In this document: piece by piece, positions 1-6,327 of the stretch
Numbering within the stretch: the first letter of the stretch is position 1
How the letters are laid out: each line of letters begins with the position of its first letter
Origin: Treponema sp.
GTDB taxonomy: Bacteria; Spirochaetota; Spirochaetia; Treponematales; Breznakiellaceae
Assembly (NCBI GenBank): GCA_031263265.1
Contig: JAISGE010000085.1
Coordinates: forward strand, 1-15,807
Direction: 5' to 3'
Length of the DNA stretch: 15,807 bases
Notes under the pieces: generated by a model
What the model was told of the DNA's origin: nothing
The model's database searches: none
The model's input: only the letters and a program-made list of their open reading frames with translations
Position numbers and translations under genes: made by a program

Positions 1-1596
1 TATAAAGTCAAAAGGATTGGCTTTGACGAGCTCCTGTATCCCTAGTGCAGCGACTAGGTCAAAGATGCTGAGTTTTTGCGTGGCTTTGCCTGTGGCAGTC
101 CTCCCTAAGCCAGGATGGGCTTGATTACCGGTCATGGCAGTAGTACCGTTATCCAGGATCGCCACTACCAGGTCCGCCTGGTTATACACCCCGTTGATAA
201 GTCCTGGTAATCCGGTATGAAAAAAGGTCGAGTCTCCGATGAAGGCGATATTCAAGGTTCCTGGCTCAACCCGGTTAATCCCTTGAGCCATAGTTATACC
301 TGCCCCCATGCAGAGACAAGTATCCACCATATCCAAGGGAAGGGTGTTCCCCAAGGTATAGCAGCCTATATCCCCGGAGTATACCACTTTTCTACCCCGG
401 GCATGTTCCCGAACCGCTTCTTTTACCGCAAAGAAAGAGCCTCGATGGGGACAGCCTGCGCATAAAACCGGAGGTCGGGGCGGCAGCGCCGGAGCATCTG
501 CGGGAGGATCCGGCGTGGTGAGTACCGGTTCTGCAAACCCCAGGAAGATCCGAAGCTGTTCGGTAATGTGGGAAAGCGTATATTCCCCGGCCTGAGGCAT
601 ATCCCCGGACAGTTTACCTTTTATCTGGACCGGTAGCTGCTCCCTGCCGCATAGATAGATAAGCTCCCGTTCGATCACCGGATCCAGTTCTTCGAGTACT
701 AATACTTCCTTAAGCCCGCTGAGGAAACTACGTCCCAAGGCGAGGGGAAACGGAACCGTTCCCACCTTGAGGAGTTTATAATCCCCTGGTATATCCATAA
801 GGGCTTCTTGGGCATAGGCAAAACTCACCCCCCCTGCAGCAATACCCTTTAAACCGGATTTTTCTATCTTCTCTATTTTTTCTCTCTTTTCTATAAGCCC
901 ATTTCCTTGGTACGTGGAAAAATCCTCTGCGAGTTTTACTAAGTCTGCCTCAATCGCGATATGATTCCGGTAGGCAAGGCTGGGGAAAATGACCCATTTG
1001 CCCCCAGCTTTATCAAAGCCTCCAGGGTTTGGCCGCGGCAAATCCGGTAAAAGGGATACCGTGGCGTAGCTGTGACATATCCGGGTAGTAGGCCGGAATA
1101 TGACCGGGCGCCGGTATTTTTCGGAATAGGCAAACGCATCGGCTATCATGGTATAGGCCTCTTCCGGGGAAGCAGGATCAAAGACCATAAACTTACCATA
1201 CTGACCAAAATGGCGAGTATCCTGCTCGGTCTGGGAAGAAATCGGCCCTGGATCGTCTGCCACCGCCACTACCAAGCCCCCCTGCACCCCGATGTAGTTG
1301 AGACTCATCAGGGGGTCTGAAGCAACATTAAGGCCCACCTGCTTCATGGTTACCAGTGCCCGGGCGCCAGCACAAGCCGCTCCTGCGGCCAGTTCTAACG
1401 CGGCTTTTTCATTCACCGACCATTCCACATAAACGGGTCTATCCTGGAGATTTTTCCCTGGGTTTTGGATTTCCCGGACTATGGTTTCGAGGATTTCCGT
1501 GGAAGGGGTTCCTGGATACCCGCTCACTACAGCCACCCCTGCCCGTATGGCTCCCAAAGCAATGGCTTCGTTACCCATCAACAATACACTGTTCAT
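1..1596 (-). CDS. iorA: Indolepyruvate:ferredoxin oxidoreductase, alpha subunit (3' end cut by window edge)
   Basis: An open frame reads from the ATG at 1596 to the left edge without a stop, giving 532 residues of a protein usually about 600 long. The enzyme oxidatively decarboxylates arylpyruvates from aromatic amino acids to acyl-CoA, reducing ferredoxin and using thiamine diphosphate (TPP), in the cytoplasm. Visible signatures are the N-terminal LLMGNEAIALGAIRAG and SGYPGTPSTEI of the pyrimidine-binding domain, a Glu near residue 63 (EWSVNEKAA) in the usual catalytic position, CAGCPHRG near 379-386, and the TPP/Mg region GDIGCYTLG followed by FIGDSTFFHTG and LDNGTTAMTGNQAHPG. The C-terminal ferredoxin-like 4Fe-4S domain would lie outside the window, and iorB is expected next to it there. 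I chose the start because the family begins just before LLMGNEA. An in-frame ATG at 1635 would add 13 residues, and neither start has a well-placed ribosome site. Family assignment is secure; the exact start is not. Confidence 0.93.
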   Translation of the reverse strand, partial: MNSVLLMGNEAIALGAIRAGVAVVSGYPGTPSTEILETIVREIQNPGKNLQDRPVYVEWSVNEKAALELAAGAACAGARALVTMKQVGLNVASDPLMSLNYIGVQGGLVVAVADDPGPISSQTEQDTRHFGQYGKFMVFDPASPEEAYTMIADAFAYSEKYRRPVIFRPTTRICHSYATVSLLPDLPRPNPGGFDKAGGKWVIFPSLAYRNHIAIEADLVKLAEDFSTYQGNGLIEKREKIEKIEKSGLKGIAAGGVSFAYAQEALMDIPGDYKLLKVGTVPFPLALGRSFLSGLKEVLVLEELDPVIERELIYLCGREQLPVQIKGKLSGDMPQAGEYTLSHITEQLRIFLGFAEPVLTTPDPPADAPALPPRPPVLCAGCPHRGSFFAVKEAVREHARGRKVVYSGDIGCYTLGNTLPLDMVDTCLCMGAGITMAQGINRVEPGTLNIAFIGDSTFFHTGLPGLINGVYNQADLVVAILDNGTTAMTGNQAHPGLGRTATGKATQKLSIFDLVAALGIQELVKANPFDFI

Positions 1597-1635
1597 AACC
1601 CTATGGTACCCAATACCATCACCTTCCTTCAACAT

Positions 1636-1665
1636 ACCTGCGGTGGGCGAACCTGCGGTGGGCAA
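1636..1665. repeat. Tandem 15-bp direct repeat upstream of iorA
   Basis: Two adjacent copies of acctgcggtgggcga / acctgcggtgggcaa (14 of 15 bases identical) lie immediately upstream of the possible iorA start at 1635. The 175 bases between the first caspase-like gene and iorA otherwise show no convincing gene, promoter or terminator. The repeat may be part of a dispersed or slippage-prone element; only the duplication itself is seen. Confidence 0.7.
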
Positions 1666-1771
1666 CGTGATTTCCGTGAGATAAGAAGGCGGGGCGTACG
1701 TCCCTTCGTTCCTGCTTCAAGCGCATCCTCTGTGGATAACAGTTCCCGCTCAACTCGCCTACACACCTCCT

Positions 1772-3442
1772 TTACTGTTTTGTTAATTCGCCCTCGCCGG
1801 TGAGGTTCCATACATTGTTGATAAAGAACGTTTCGCGGTAATTATTGACATGACGAAGCCAGACAATACTCATGGTCTTGTTGGTAAGTATTGAAAGACT
1901 GTACACCTGGGTCTCAGACCACACGCCGCCTTTATTAACCCAGCTATAGACAATATTGTTCCGGTCATACGCATACGTATCTTTGTCCGCGCTTACCGCG
2001 TACCAGTTGCCGTTATTGTCCTGAAAATACTGCGTAACCCCGCTGCTTGAAATTGTAACCCTGAGCGGTATCTTGCCCGCCTCATCGCCATCCTCATCTT
2101 TTACGGTGATTTCCCCGATCCATGTGCCTTGAAACTGCGCGTCTATGATTTGCGTATTACGCGAGGAACTTACCTGCTTGGCAGCGAACGCGCCGGAGTT
2201 CTTCCAGCGGAATAAGGTCTGCTTTTCCTTAACATTCCACGCTTCATTTTGCTGGTTATCAGCGATGTTATTAACGTGCCGCTGCCACACAAGACTCAGC
2301 GCGTCCGCGTTAATCACTGAAAGACTGAACACCTGAGTCTCAGACCACACACCGCCTTTGTTTAACCAGACATAGACTAAGTTATTGCGGTCATATAAGA
2401 AATATTCCTTTTCAGGTGAAACAGCATACCATTCCCCTGCTTCGTCCATAAAATATTGGACTATCCTATCCCCGTTGATTTGTATTCTGGTGTCCTCGCC
2501 AATCCAGTCGCCATTAAATTGTTCCCGCATAGCAGGGGAATCCAGCGTAACGACGGTAGTTTGCGGCGGGTGGGCAACAAGGGTCTGCCCGGGTGCGATA
2601 GGAGCAGGCCGCTTAAAAAAGATGAACGTAGCCCCGTCCTGATGACTGGCCTGATTCAGGTTACCCAGAAGCGGGGTGCTTGCTTGTATGGAAAGCCGTA
2701 TATCGCTGTAAATGGCGTAAGGATCAAGGAGGGGCGCGGTATTTTTCCGCAGACACATCTTTATCGCCTGCGAAAACTCCGACTCATCCGGCACTTTTTC
2801 ACTCGAACCAGCCGTGAGTACCTGGCGGCTTATCAAAGAATACGCCCGGCGGTAATACGCATTGTCAATGACCGCAGGCCGTGAACGGCTTGTATTCAGT
2901 ATATCCCCTGAAAAACAAGTGTCGTTCATCATAAAGACATGAATTGATTTCAACCGTGAAATGTAACCGCGAATCTGACTGTTGGAAAGCCAATTCTCCT
3001 GGGCGTATACATCGGTTCCCGCGTCCGCAGGTATCCAGAAGCCCGCGTTGGAAGCCTCATCAAAATGTCCATGTCCCGCGTAATAAATAAAGAGCGAATC
3101 ATGCGTACCCAGTTTTCCCTGCAGCTCGGTAAAGATACGGGCGATATTAGTTCTGCTGGCGTCGGCGTTGTATAGCTCAATAAGCTCATCGATATAATAC
3201 TGCTCGCGCAAAATATCGCGGATTTCCTGCGCGTCGGCCACCGGTCTTTTGAGGGCGGGCCATGCGCGATAACGGTCAATAGCGATAAACAAGGCGTACT
3301 GTTTACCCACCCGCGCCTGTTCGCCGAGGTGTTGGGCAGCCACAACTTCGATACCCTTGTCTTGCGCCGCAAGGATCTGCGCTGCGAAACACGCGAACAG
3401 GATATAGGTCAGCGAGGACAAAGCTCTTAGTTTCTTTTTCAT
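1772..3442 (-). CDS. Secreted caspase-like (peptidase C14) protein with duplicated C-terminal WIGE/WYAVS domain
   Basis: The 556-residue protein has a basic start (MKKK) and a hydrophobic signal segment at about 5-26 ending AAQD. A Cys at residue 18 in LFAC could be a loose spirochaetal lipobox, so a lipoprotein is possible. Residues about 45-275 form a caspase-fold domain. KQYALFIAIDRY opens the first strand, FIYYAGHG carries the catalytic His (H124), and NDTCFSGD carries the catalytic Cys (C176). Both residues of the dyad are present, so activity is plausible; known relatives cleave after basic or acidic residues, and the specificity here is unknown. After a Pro-rich linker (about 279-305) come two homologous units at about 309-406 and 437-549. 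They share FxGxWIGE, QYF, WYAVS, YDRNNxVYxW, NKGGVWSETQV and RHVNN. I do not recognise this unit; it looks like a beta-rich extracellular module. The ribosome site is AAGGAG eight bases before the ATG. It is a paralogue of the next gene upstream, sharing its protease domain and leader DNA. Confidence 0.9.
   Translation of the reverse strand: MKKKLRALSSLTYILFACFAAQILAAQDKGIEVVAAQHLGEQARVGKQYALFIAIDRYRAWPALKRPVADAQEIRDILREQYYIDELIELYNADASRTNIARIFTELQGKLGTHDSLFIYYAGHGHFDEASNAGFWIPADAGTDVYAQENWLSNSQIRGYISRLKSIHVFMMNDTCFSGDILNTSRSRPAVIDNAYYRRAYSLISRQVLTAGSSEKVPDESEFSQAIKMCLRKNTAPLLDPYAIYSDIRLSIQASTPLLGNLNQASHQDGATFIFFKRPAPIAPGQTLVAHPPQTTVVTLDSPAMREQFNGDWIGEDTRIQINGDRIVQYFMDEAGEWYAVSPEKEYFLYDRNNLVYVWLNKGGVWSETQVFSLSVINADALSLVWQRHVNNIADNQQNEAWNVKEKQTLFRWKNSGAFAAKQVSSSRNTQIIDAQFQGTWIGEITVKDEDGDEAGKIPLRVTISSSGVTQYFQDNNGNWYAVSADKDTYAYDRNNIVYSWVNKGGVWSETQVYSLSILTNKTMSIVWLRHVNNYRETFFINNVWNLTGEGELTKQ
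1796..2518 (-). repeat. Two-copy internal repeat encoding the WIGE/WYAVS module
   Basis: The C-terminal third of the caspase-like gene encodes two related units, about 2225-2518 (copy 1) and 1796-2134 (copy 2). Both contain the run NKGGVWSETQV and, just before it, YDRNNxVYxW. A lower-similarity stretch of about 30 residues separates them. The second copy carries an acidic insertion (DEDGDEAGK) after WIGE. This is an ancient intragenic duplication, since the DNA has drifted more than the protein. Confidence 0.8.
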
Positions 3443-3568
3443 GGTTAGTTCTCCTTAGAACATTATGTTCAACGTTGATAAGCTCTTGCCCGATATTCCG
3501 TGGCGTGAACCGTGTTTGTTTGCTCCTGCACTCCCTAAAACACACCGTCTCCCCACGCTCTAAGTCAA
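3443..3568 (-). repeat. Duplicated leader DNA upstream of the first caspase-like gene (copy 1)
   Basis: The 126 bases before this start codon match the leader of the second caspase-like gene (5862-6025), including the ribosome site AAGGAGAACTAACC, the tract CCGATATTC and the closing TTGACTTAGAGCG stretch. Copy 1 lacks about 24 bases between two GGGGAG direct repeats that remain in copy 2, and also a shorter piece near the middle. The duplication unit therefore included upstream sequence as well as the protease domain. I see no convincing sigma-70 promoter inside it. Confidence 0.8.
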
Positions 3569-3590
3569 TGGGAGTTCGGTGGAATATGAG

Positions 3591-3662
3591 GGATCCGCGA
3601 ATGAACGCGAATTTCCGCGAATTACGCTGGTCCATTCGCGTCCATTTGCGTAATTCGCGGAC
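3591..3662. repeat. Palindromic GCGAAT-rich element, candidate dispersed repeat
   Basis: A perfect 12-base inverted repeat, CCGCGAATTACG at 3615-3626 and CGTAATTCGCGG at 3649-3660, encloses a 22-base loop. Three direct copies of CGCGAAT occur on its left side. Short CGCGAATTACG-type tracts of this style are, as I recall, scattered between genes in several bacterial genomes, but that is memory and not shown here. On the minus strand it is followed by no obvious T-run, so a simple terminator is unlikely. It sits exactly where the duplicated leader homology ends. Confidence 0.55.
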
Positions 3663-3686
3663 TTTTTTCTTCTTGTCGAATTCACG

Positions 3687-5861
3687 TTAAAACACACCGC
3701 TTCCAAAGCGCCGCCGTATGGCCTCGCGGCTCTCAGCAGAAAGCCCGCTGCAATCGCGAAATGCCCCATTCCCGATAGAGGTAACGCTGCTGGGAATGGT
3801 GATGGATCTCAGCCCGTTGCAACCCCGAAATGCCTCACGCCCGATGGAGGTAACGCTGCTGGGAATGGTGATGGATCTCAGCCCGCTGCAATTGTGAAAT
3901 GCGTCATACCCGATAGAGGTAACGCTGTTGGGAATGGTGATAGAACTCAGCCCGCTGCAACCGTAAAATGCATAAGCCCCGATAGAGGTAACGCTGCTGG
4001 GAATGGTATATGAGGTATACACCTTGCCTTTCGGATAACACACCAGGGTTTTGTTGTCTTTACTAAAAAGAACCCCATCCGTGGCGCTATAGCGCGTATT
4101 CAGCGTGTCAACCGTGATGGAACTCAGCCCGCTGCAACCGTGAAATGCCGAACCCCCGATAGAGGTAACGCTGCTGGGTATGCTGATGGAACTCAGCCCG
4201 CTGCAACCGTAAAATGCCCAAGCCCCGATAGAGGTAACGCTACTGGGAATGGCGATAGAACTCAGGTTACTGCAACCGTAAAATGCCCTCTCCCCGATAG
4301 AGGTAACGCTGCTGGGAATGGTGATGGATCTCAGCCCGCTGCAACCGGAAAATGCCCTCTCCCCGATAGAGGTAACGCTGCTAGGTATGGTGATGGATCT
4401 CAGGTTCCAGCAATTGTCAAATGCCCCATCCCCGATAGAGGTAACGCTACTGGGTATGGTATATGAGGTATACACCTTGCCTTTCGGATAACACACCAGG
4501 GTTTTGTTGTCTTTATTAAAAAGAACCCCATTTGCGGCGCTATAGCGCGTATTCAGCGCGTCAACCATGATGGAACTCAGGTTCCAGCAACCGTAAAATG
4601 CCCCATCCCCGATAGAGGTAACGCTGCTGGGTATGGCGATGGATCTCAGCCCGCTGCAACCGGAAAATGCAGAACCCCCGATAGAGGTAACGCTGCTGGG
4701 AACGGTGATGGAATTCAGCCCGCTGCAACCGCGAAATGCCCTCTCCCCGATAGAGGTAACGCTGCTGGGAATGGTGATGGATCTCAAGTCCCTGCAATCG
4801 TAAAATGCCTTCTCCCCGATTTCAACAACCGGACTACCGTCTATCACCGCGGGAATATTCACCATCGCCGCCTTCCCCTTATACCCTGTAATCGTAACGC
4901 CCCGCTCCCCAAGCCCTAAGTCAAAGTCCTTGGCGGGTGTCCAGTCAGCTGGTGGGGGCGCAGTCTGGGGCGCTGAAGCGGCTTGCAGCAATGTCGCGGC
5001 TTGCGACGGCGTTGAGGAGGTTTGAAGCGGCCGCCGGAATAAGATAAAGGTCGCCCCATCCTGATGACTCGCCCGCTCAAGCGAACCCAGCAGCGGCGTG
5101 GTCTTACGCACCGCTAGCCGCACATCGTTGTGTATCCCGTAGGGGTCAAGCAATGGCGCGGTGTTCTTGAGAAGGCACATCTTCAAGGCTTGGGAAAACT
5201 CCGATTCGTCCGGCACGGTCTCGTTGGAACCAGAAGTGAGCACCAGACGGCTCACCAGCGAATAGGCATGGCGAAAATAGGCGTTGTCTATGGTCGCAGG
5301 TCGGGCGCGATCCGCGTTGAGGATGTCCCCGGAAAAACAGGCGTCCGAAACCATAAACACATGAATCGTCTTCAAACCGGCTATGTAGCCCCGTATCGCG
5401 CTGTTTGGCAGCCAGTTATCCTGCTCATACTCATCCAGTCCCGCGTTCACCGGTATCCAAAAGCCCTGCTGAGAACCCGGGTCTACATACCCGTGTCCCG
5501 CGTAGTAGATAAAGAGGGAATCATAGATGGTCAGCCGCCCCTGCAAGTCGATAAAGGTACGGGCGATATTCGCTCTGGTAGCATCGGCGTTGTATAGCTC
5601 GATGAACTCATCGATGTAGTAGTGCTCGTGCAGGATCGTGCGGATTTCCTGCGCGTCGGTTACGGGCTTTTTGAGGGCGGGCCATGCGTGATAACCGTCA
5701 ATGGCGATAAACAAGGCGTACTGTTTGCCGATCTGGGCTTCTCCGAGGTGTTCGGCAGCCACGACTTTGATGCCGCGGTCTTGAGCGGTAAGGCGCTGCG
5801 CTACGAAACACAGGATCAGGATATAGGCCAGCGAACGCAAAGCAGTTAGTTTCTTTTTCAT
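3687..5861 (-). CDS. Secreted caspase-like (peptidase C14) protein with BspA-type leucine-rich repeats
   Basis: The 724-residue protein has a MKKK start and a hydrophobic signal segment (about 5-26, ending TAQD). The caspase-fold domain at about 44-275 is very close to that of the neighbouring paralogue. FIYYAGHG gives catalytic H123 and SDACFSGD gives catalytic C175, so the dyad is intact. A Pro/Ala/Thr-rich linker (about 279-310) leads to the short segment DFDLGLGERGVTITG. After that come about 13 leucine-rich repeats of 23 residues with consensus SITIPSSVTSIGxxAFxGCSGL, at about 343-705. This is the LRR_5/BspA type abundant in treponemes, where relatives bind host or matrix proteins. Two repeats carry nearly identical insertions (VDxLNTRYSAxxGVLF...YPKGKVYTSYT). 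The tail REAIRRRFGSGVF looks like the usual cap of such proteins. The ribosome site AAGGAG lies eight bases before the ATG. A surface or secreted protease steered by its repeat domain is my inference. Confidence 0.93.
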   Translation of the reverse strand: MKKKLTALRSLAYILILCFVAQRLTAQDRGIKVVAAEHLGEAQIGKQYALFIAIDGYHAWPALKKPVTDAQEIRTILHEHYYIDEFIELYNADATRANIARTFIDLQGRLTIYDSLFIYYAGHGYVDPGSQQGFWIPVNAGLDEYEQDNWLPNSAIRGYIAGLKTIHVFMVSDACFSGDILNADRARPATIDNAYFRHAYSLVSRLVLTSGSNETVPDESEFSQALKMCLLKNTAPLLDPYGIHNDVRLAVRKTTPLLGSLERASHQDGATFILFRRPLQTSSTPSQAATLLQAASAPQTAPPPADWTPAKDFDLGLGERGVTITGYKGKAAMVNIPAVIDGSPVVEIGEKAFYDCRDLRSITIPSSVTSIGERAFRGCSGLNSITVPSSVTSIGGSAFSGCSGLRSIAIPSSVTSIGDGAFYGCWNLSSIMVDALNTRYSAANGVLFNKDNKTLVCYPKGKVYTSYTIPSSVTSIGDGAFDNCWNLRSITIPSSVTSIGERAFSGCSGLRSITIPSSVTSIGERAFYGCSNLSSIAIPSSVTSIGAWAFYGCSGLSSISIPSSVTSIGGSAFHGCSGLSSITVDTLNTRYSATDGVLFSKDNKTLVCYPKGKVYTSYTIPSSVTSIGAYAFYGCSGLSSITIPNSVTSIGYDAFHNCSGLRSITIPSSVTSIGREAFRGCNGLRSITIPSSVTSIGNGAFRDCSGLSAESREAIRRRFGSGVF
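3746..4835 (-). repeat. In-frame 69-bp tandem repeat array (leucine-rich repeats)
   Basis: About 13 units of 69 bases encode the leucine-rich repeats. Many are almost identical at the DNA level, for example the tract gatagaggtaacgctgctgg on the plus strand, which recurs in most units. Two units are extended by about 25 codons, and the two extensions are nearly identical to one another. Such high DNA identity favours recombination and unit number change. The array also creates long but spurious open frames on other frames and strands. Confidence 0.9.
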
Positions 5862-6025
5862 GGTTAGTTCTCCTTAGAATATTAAGTTCAATTTTGACAA
5901 GCAACTTGCCCGATATTCTGTGGCGCGAACCGTGTTTATTTGCTCCTGGATACCTCCTTGGGGCTCCCTAAAACACCCCGTCTCCCCTGTAATCCTAACA
6001 CCCCGCTCCCCACGCTCTAAGTCAA
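5862..6025 (-). repeat. Duplicated leader DNA upstream of the second caspase-like gene (copy 2)
   Basis: This matches 3443-3568 with scattered substitutions and keeps two segments missing there. Within it, 5985-6026 is also nearly identical to 4884-4925, the segment encoding FDLGLGERGVTITG just ahead of the leucine-rich repeats. The same linker sequence thus occurs intact twice and in shortened form a third time (3549-3568), which links the leader to a lost repeat-protein gene. Confidence 0.8.
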
Positions 6026-6203
6026 ACTCGTGGTTCTCCACGCTGAACCCATCCGCGAGCTGGTAGAACGCCTCGTCAAAGTAGGTATTTACCGCGTCCA
6101 CCATCGTGTCGTTGTTCTTCAAGTCCTGCCATAAGTCCTCCTGTAACGATGAGCAATTGCTCAATTCATTCCGCACTGTAACAGATATATAACCGCGTGT
6201 CAA
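5874..6203 (-). pseudogene. Remnant of a repeat-protein gene: HU-like N-terminal fragment plus LRR linker
   Basis: An open frame of 109 codons ends 12 bases before the second caspase-like gene. Its middle part, DTMVDAVNTYFDEAFYQLADGFSVENHEFDL, resembles the second half of the HU-like DNA-binding domain found at the start of some Bacteroidetes and spirochaete proteins (helix, then a GxxVxxxxF turn); this is a weak recognition by eye. It continues as FDLERGERGVRITG, which at DNA level is nearly the same as the linker before the leucine-rich repeats of the neighbour. After that, similarity stops and the sequence becomes leader DNA of the caspase-like gene. A different frame near 5968-5985 reads GDGVF-stop, like the GSGVF-stop end of the intact neighbour. 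I read it as a decayed gene that lost its repeat domain. It may still be translated, but no good ribosome site precedes the first ATG. Confidence 0.45.
6150..6163. promoter_or_regulatory. Perfect 14-bp palindrome TGAGCAATTGCTCA
   Basis: TGAGCAATTGCTCA is its own reverse complement and lies in the gene-poor stretch between the caspase-like locus and the radical SAM gene. It could be an operator for a dimeric regulator. No promoter elements are clearly arranged around it, so function is speculative. Confidence 0.3.
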
Positions 6204-6225
6204 CTATTCTAGGAGAGAAGTCAAA

Positions 6226-6327
6226 ATGGATTTTGTCAGGGTAGGGACGGAAGAACAAATCTCAAGCCGTCAGGAAAAAATCAGCAACGCTAGGGAATTA
6301 TTACACGCGTTATCAAAACAATGTTAA
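6226..6327 (+). CDS. Possible small protein or truncated 5' gene fragment (33 codons)
   Basis: An ATG at 6226 is preceded by AGGAGAGAAG, a plausible ribosome site ten bases away. The frame encodes 33 residues, starting MDFVRVGTEEQ and ending ALSKQC, with a charged, helix-prone second half. It is not recognisable to me. Its stop lies inside the 3' end of the convergent AT-rich radical SAM gene, so it may be the head of a gene truncated when that AT-rich segment arrived. It could equally be a chance frame. Confidence 0.25.
   Translation: MDFVRVGTEEQISSRQEKISNARELLHALSKQC

Noticed and set aside
217..1598. Several plus-strand open frames over the first 1.6 kb
   Set aside because: The minus strand carries a continuous, strongly conserved iorA reading frame over the whole stretch.
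1629..1811. Minus-strand frame of 60 codons between the first caspase-like gene and iorA
   Set aside because: It begins inside the 3' end of the caspase-like gene, has Arg/Pro-rich non-protein-like composition, covers the 15-base duplication and matches nothing I know.
3591..3662. Transcription terminator for the second caspase-like gene
   Set aside because: The inverted repeat has a long loop, and on the minus strand no T-run follows the stem; the T-rich stretch lies on the wrong side.
4140..4466. Plus-strand open frame of 108 codons with repeats (CPxPDRGNAxGxGDG)
   Set aside because: It is the antisense shadow of the leucine-rich-repeat array; its periodicity simply reflects the 69-base unit.
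4561..4797. Minus-strand open frame with RSQQRYLYRG repeats
   Set aside because: Alternative frame of the same repeat array inside the real caspase-like gene.
3746..4835. CRISPR-like array of regularly spaced repeats
   Set aside because: The repeats are contiguous 69-base coding units in frame with a signal-peptide protein and encode a standard LRR consensus; there are no unique spacers.
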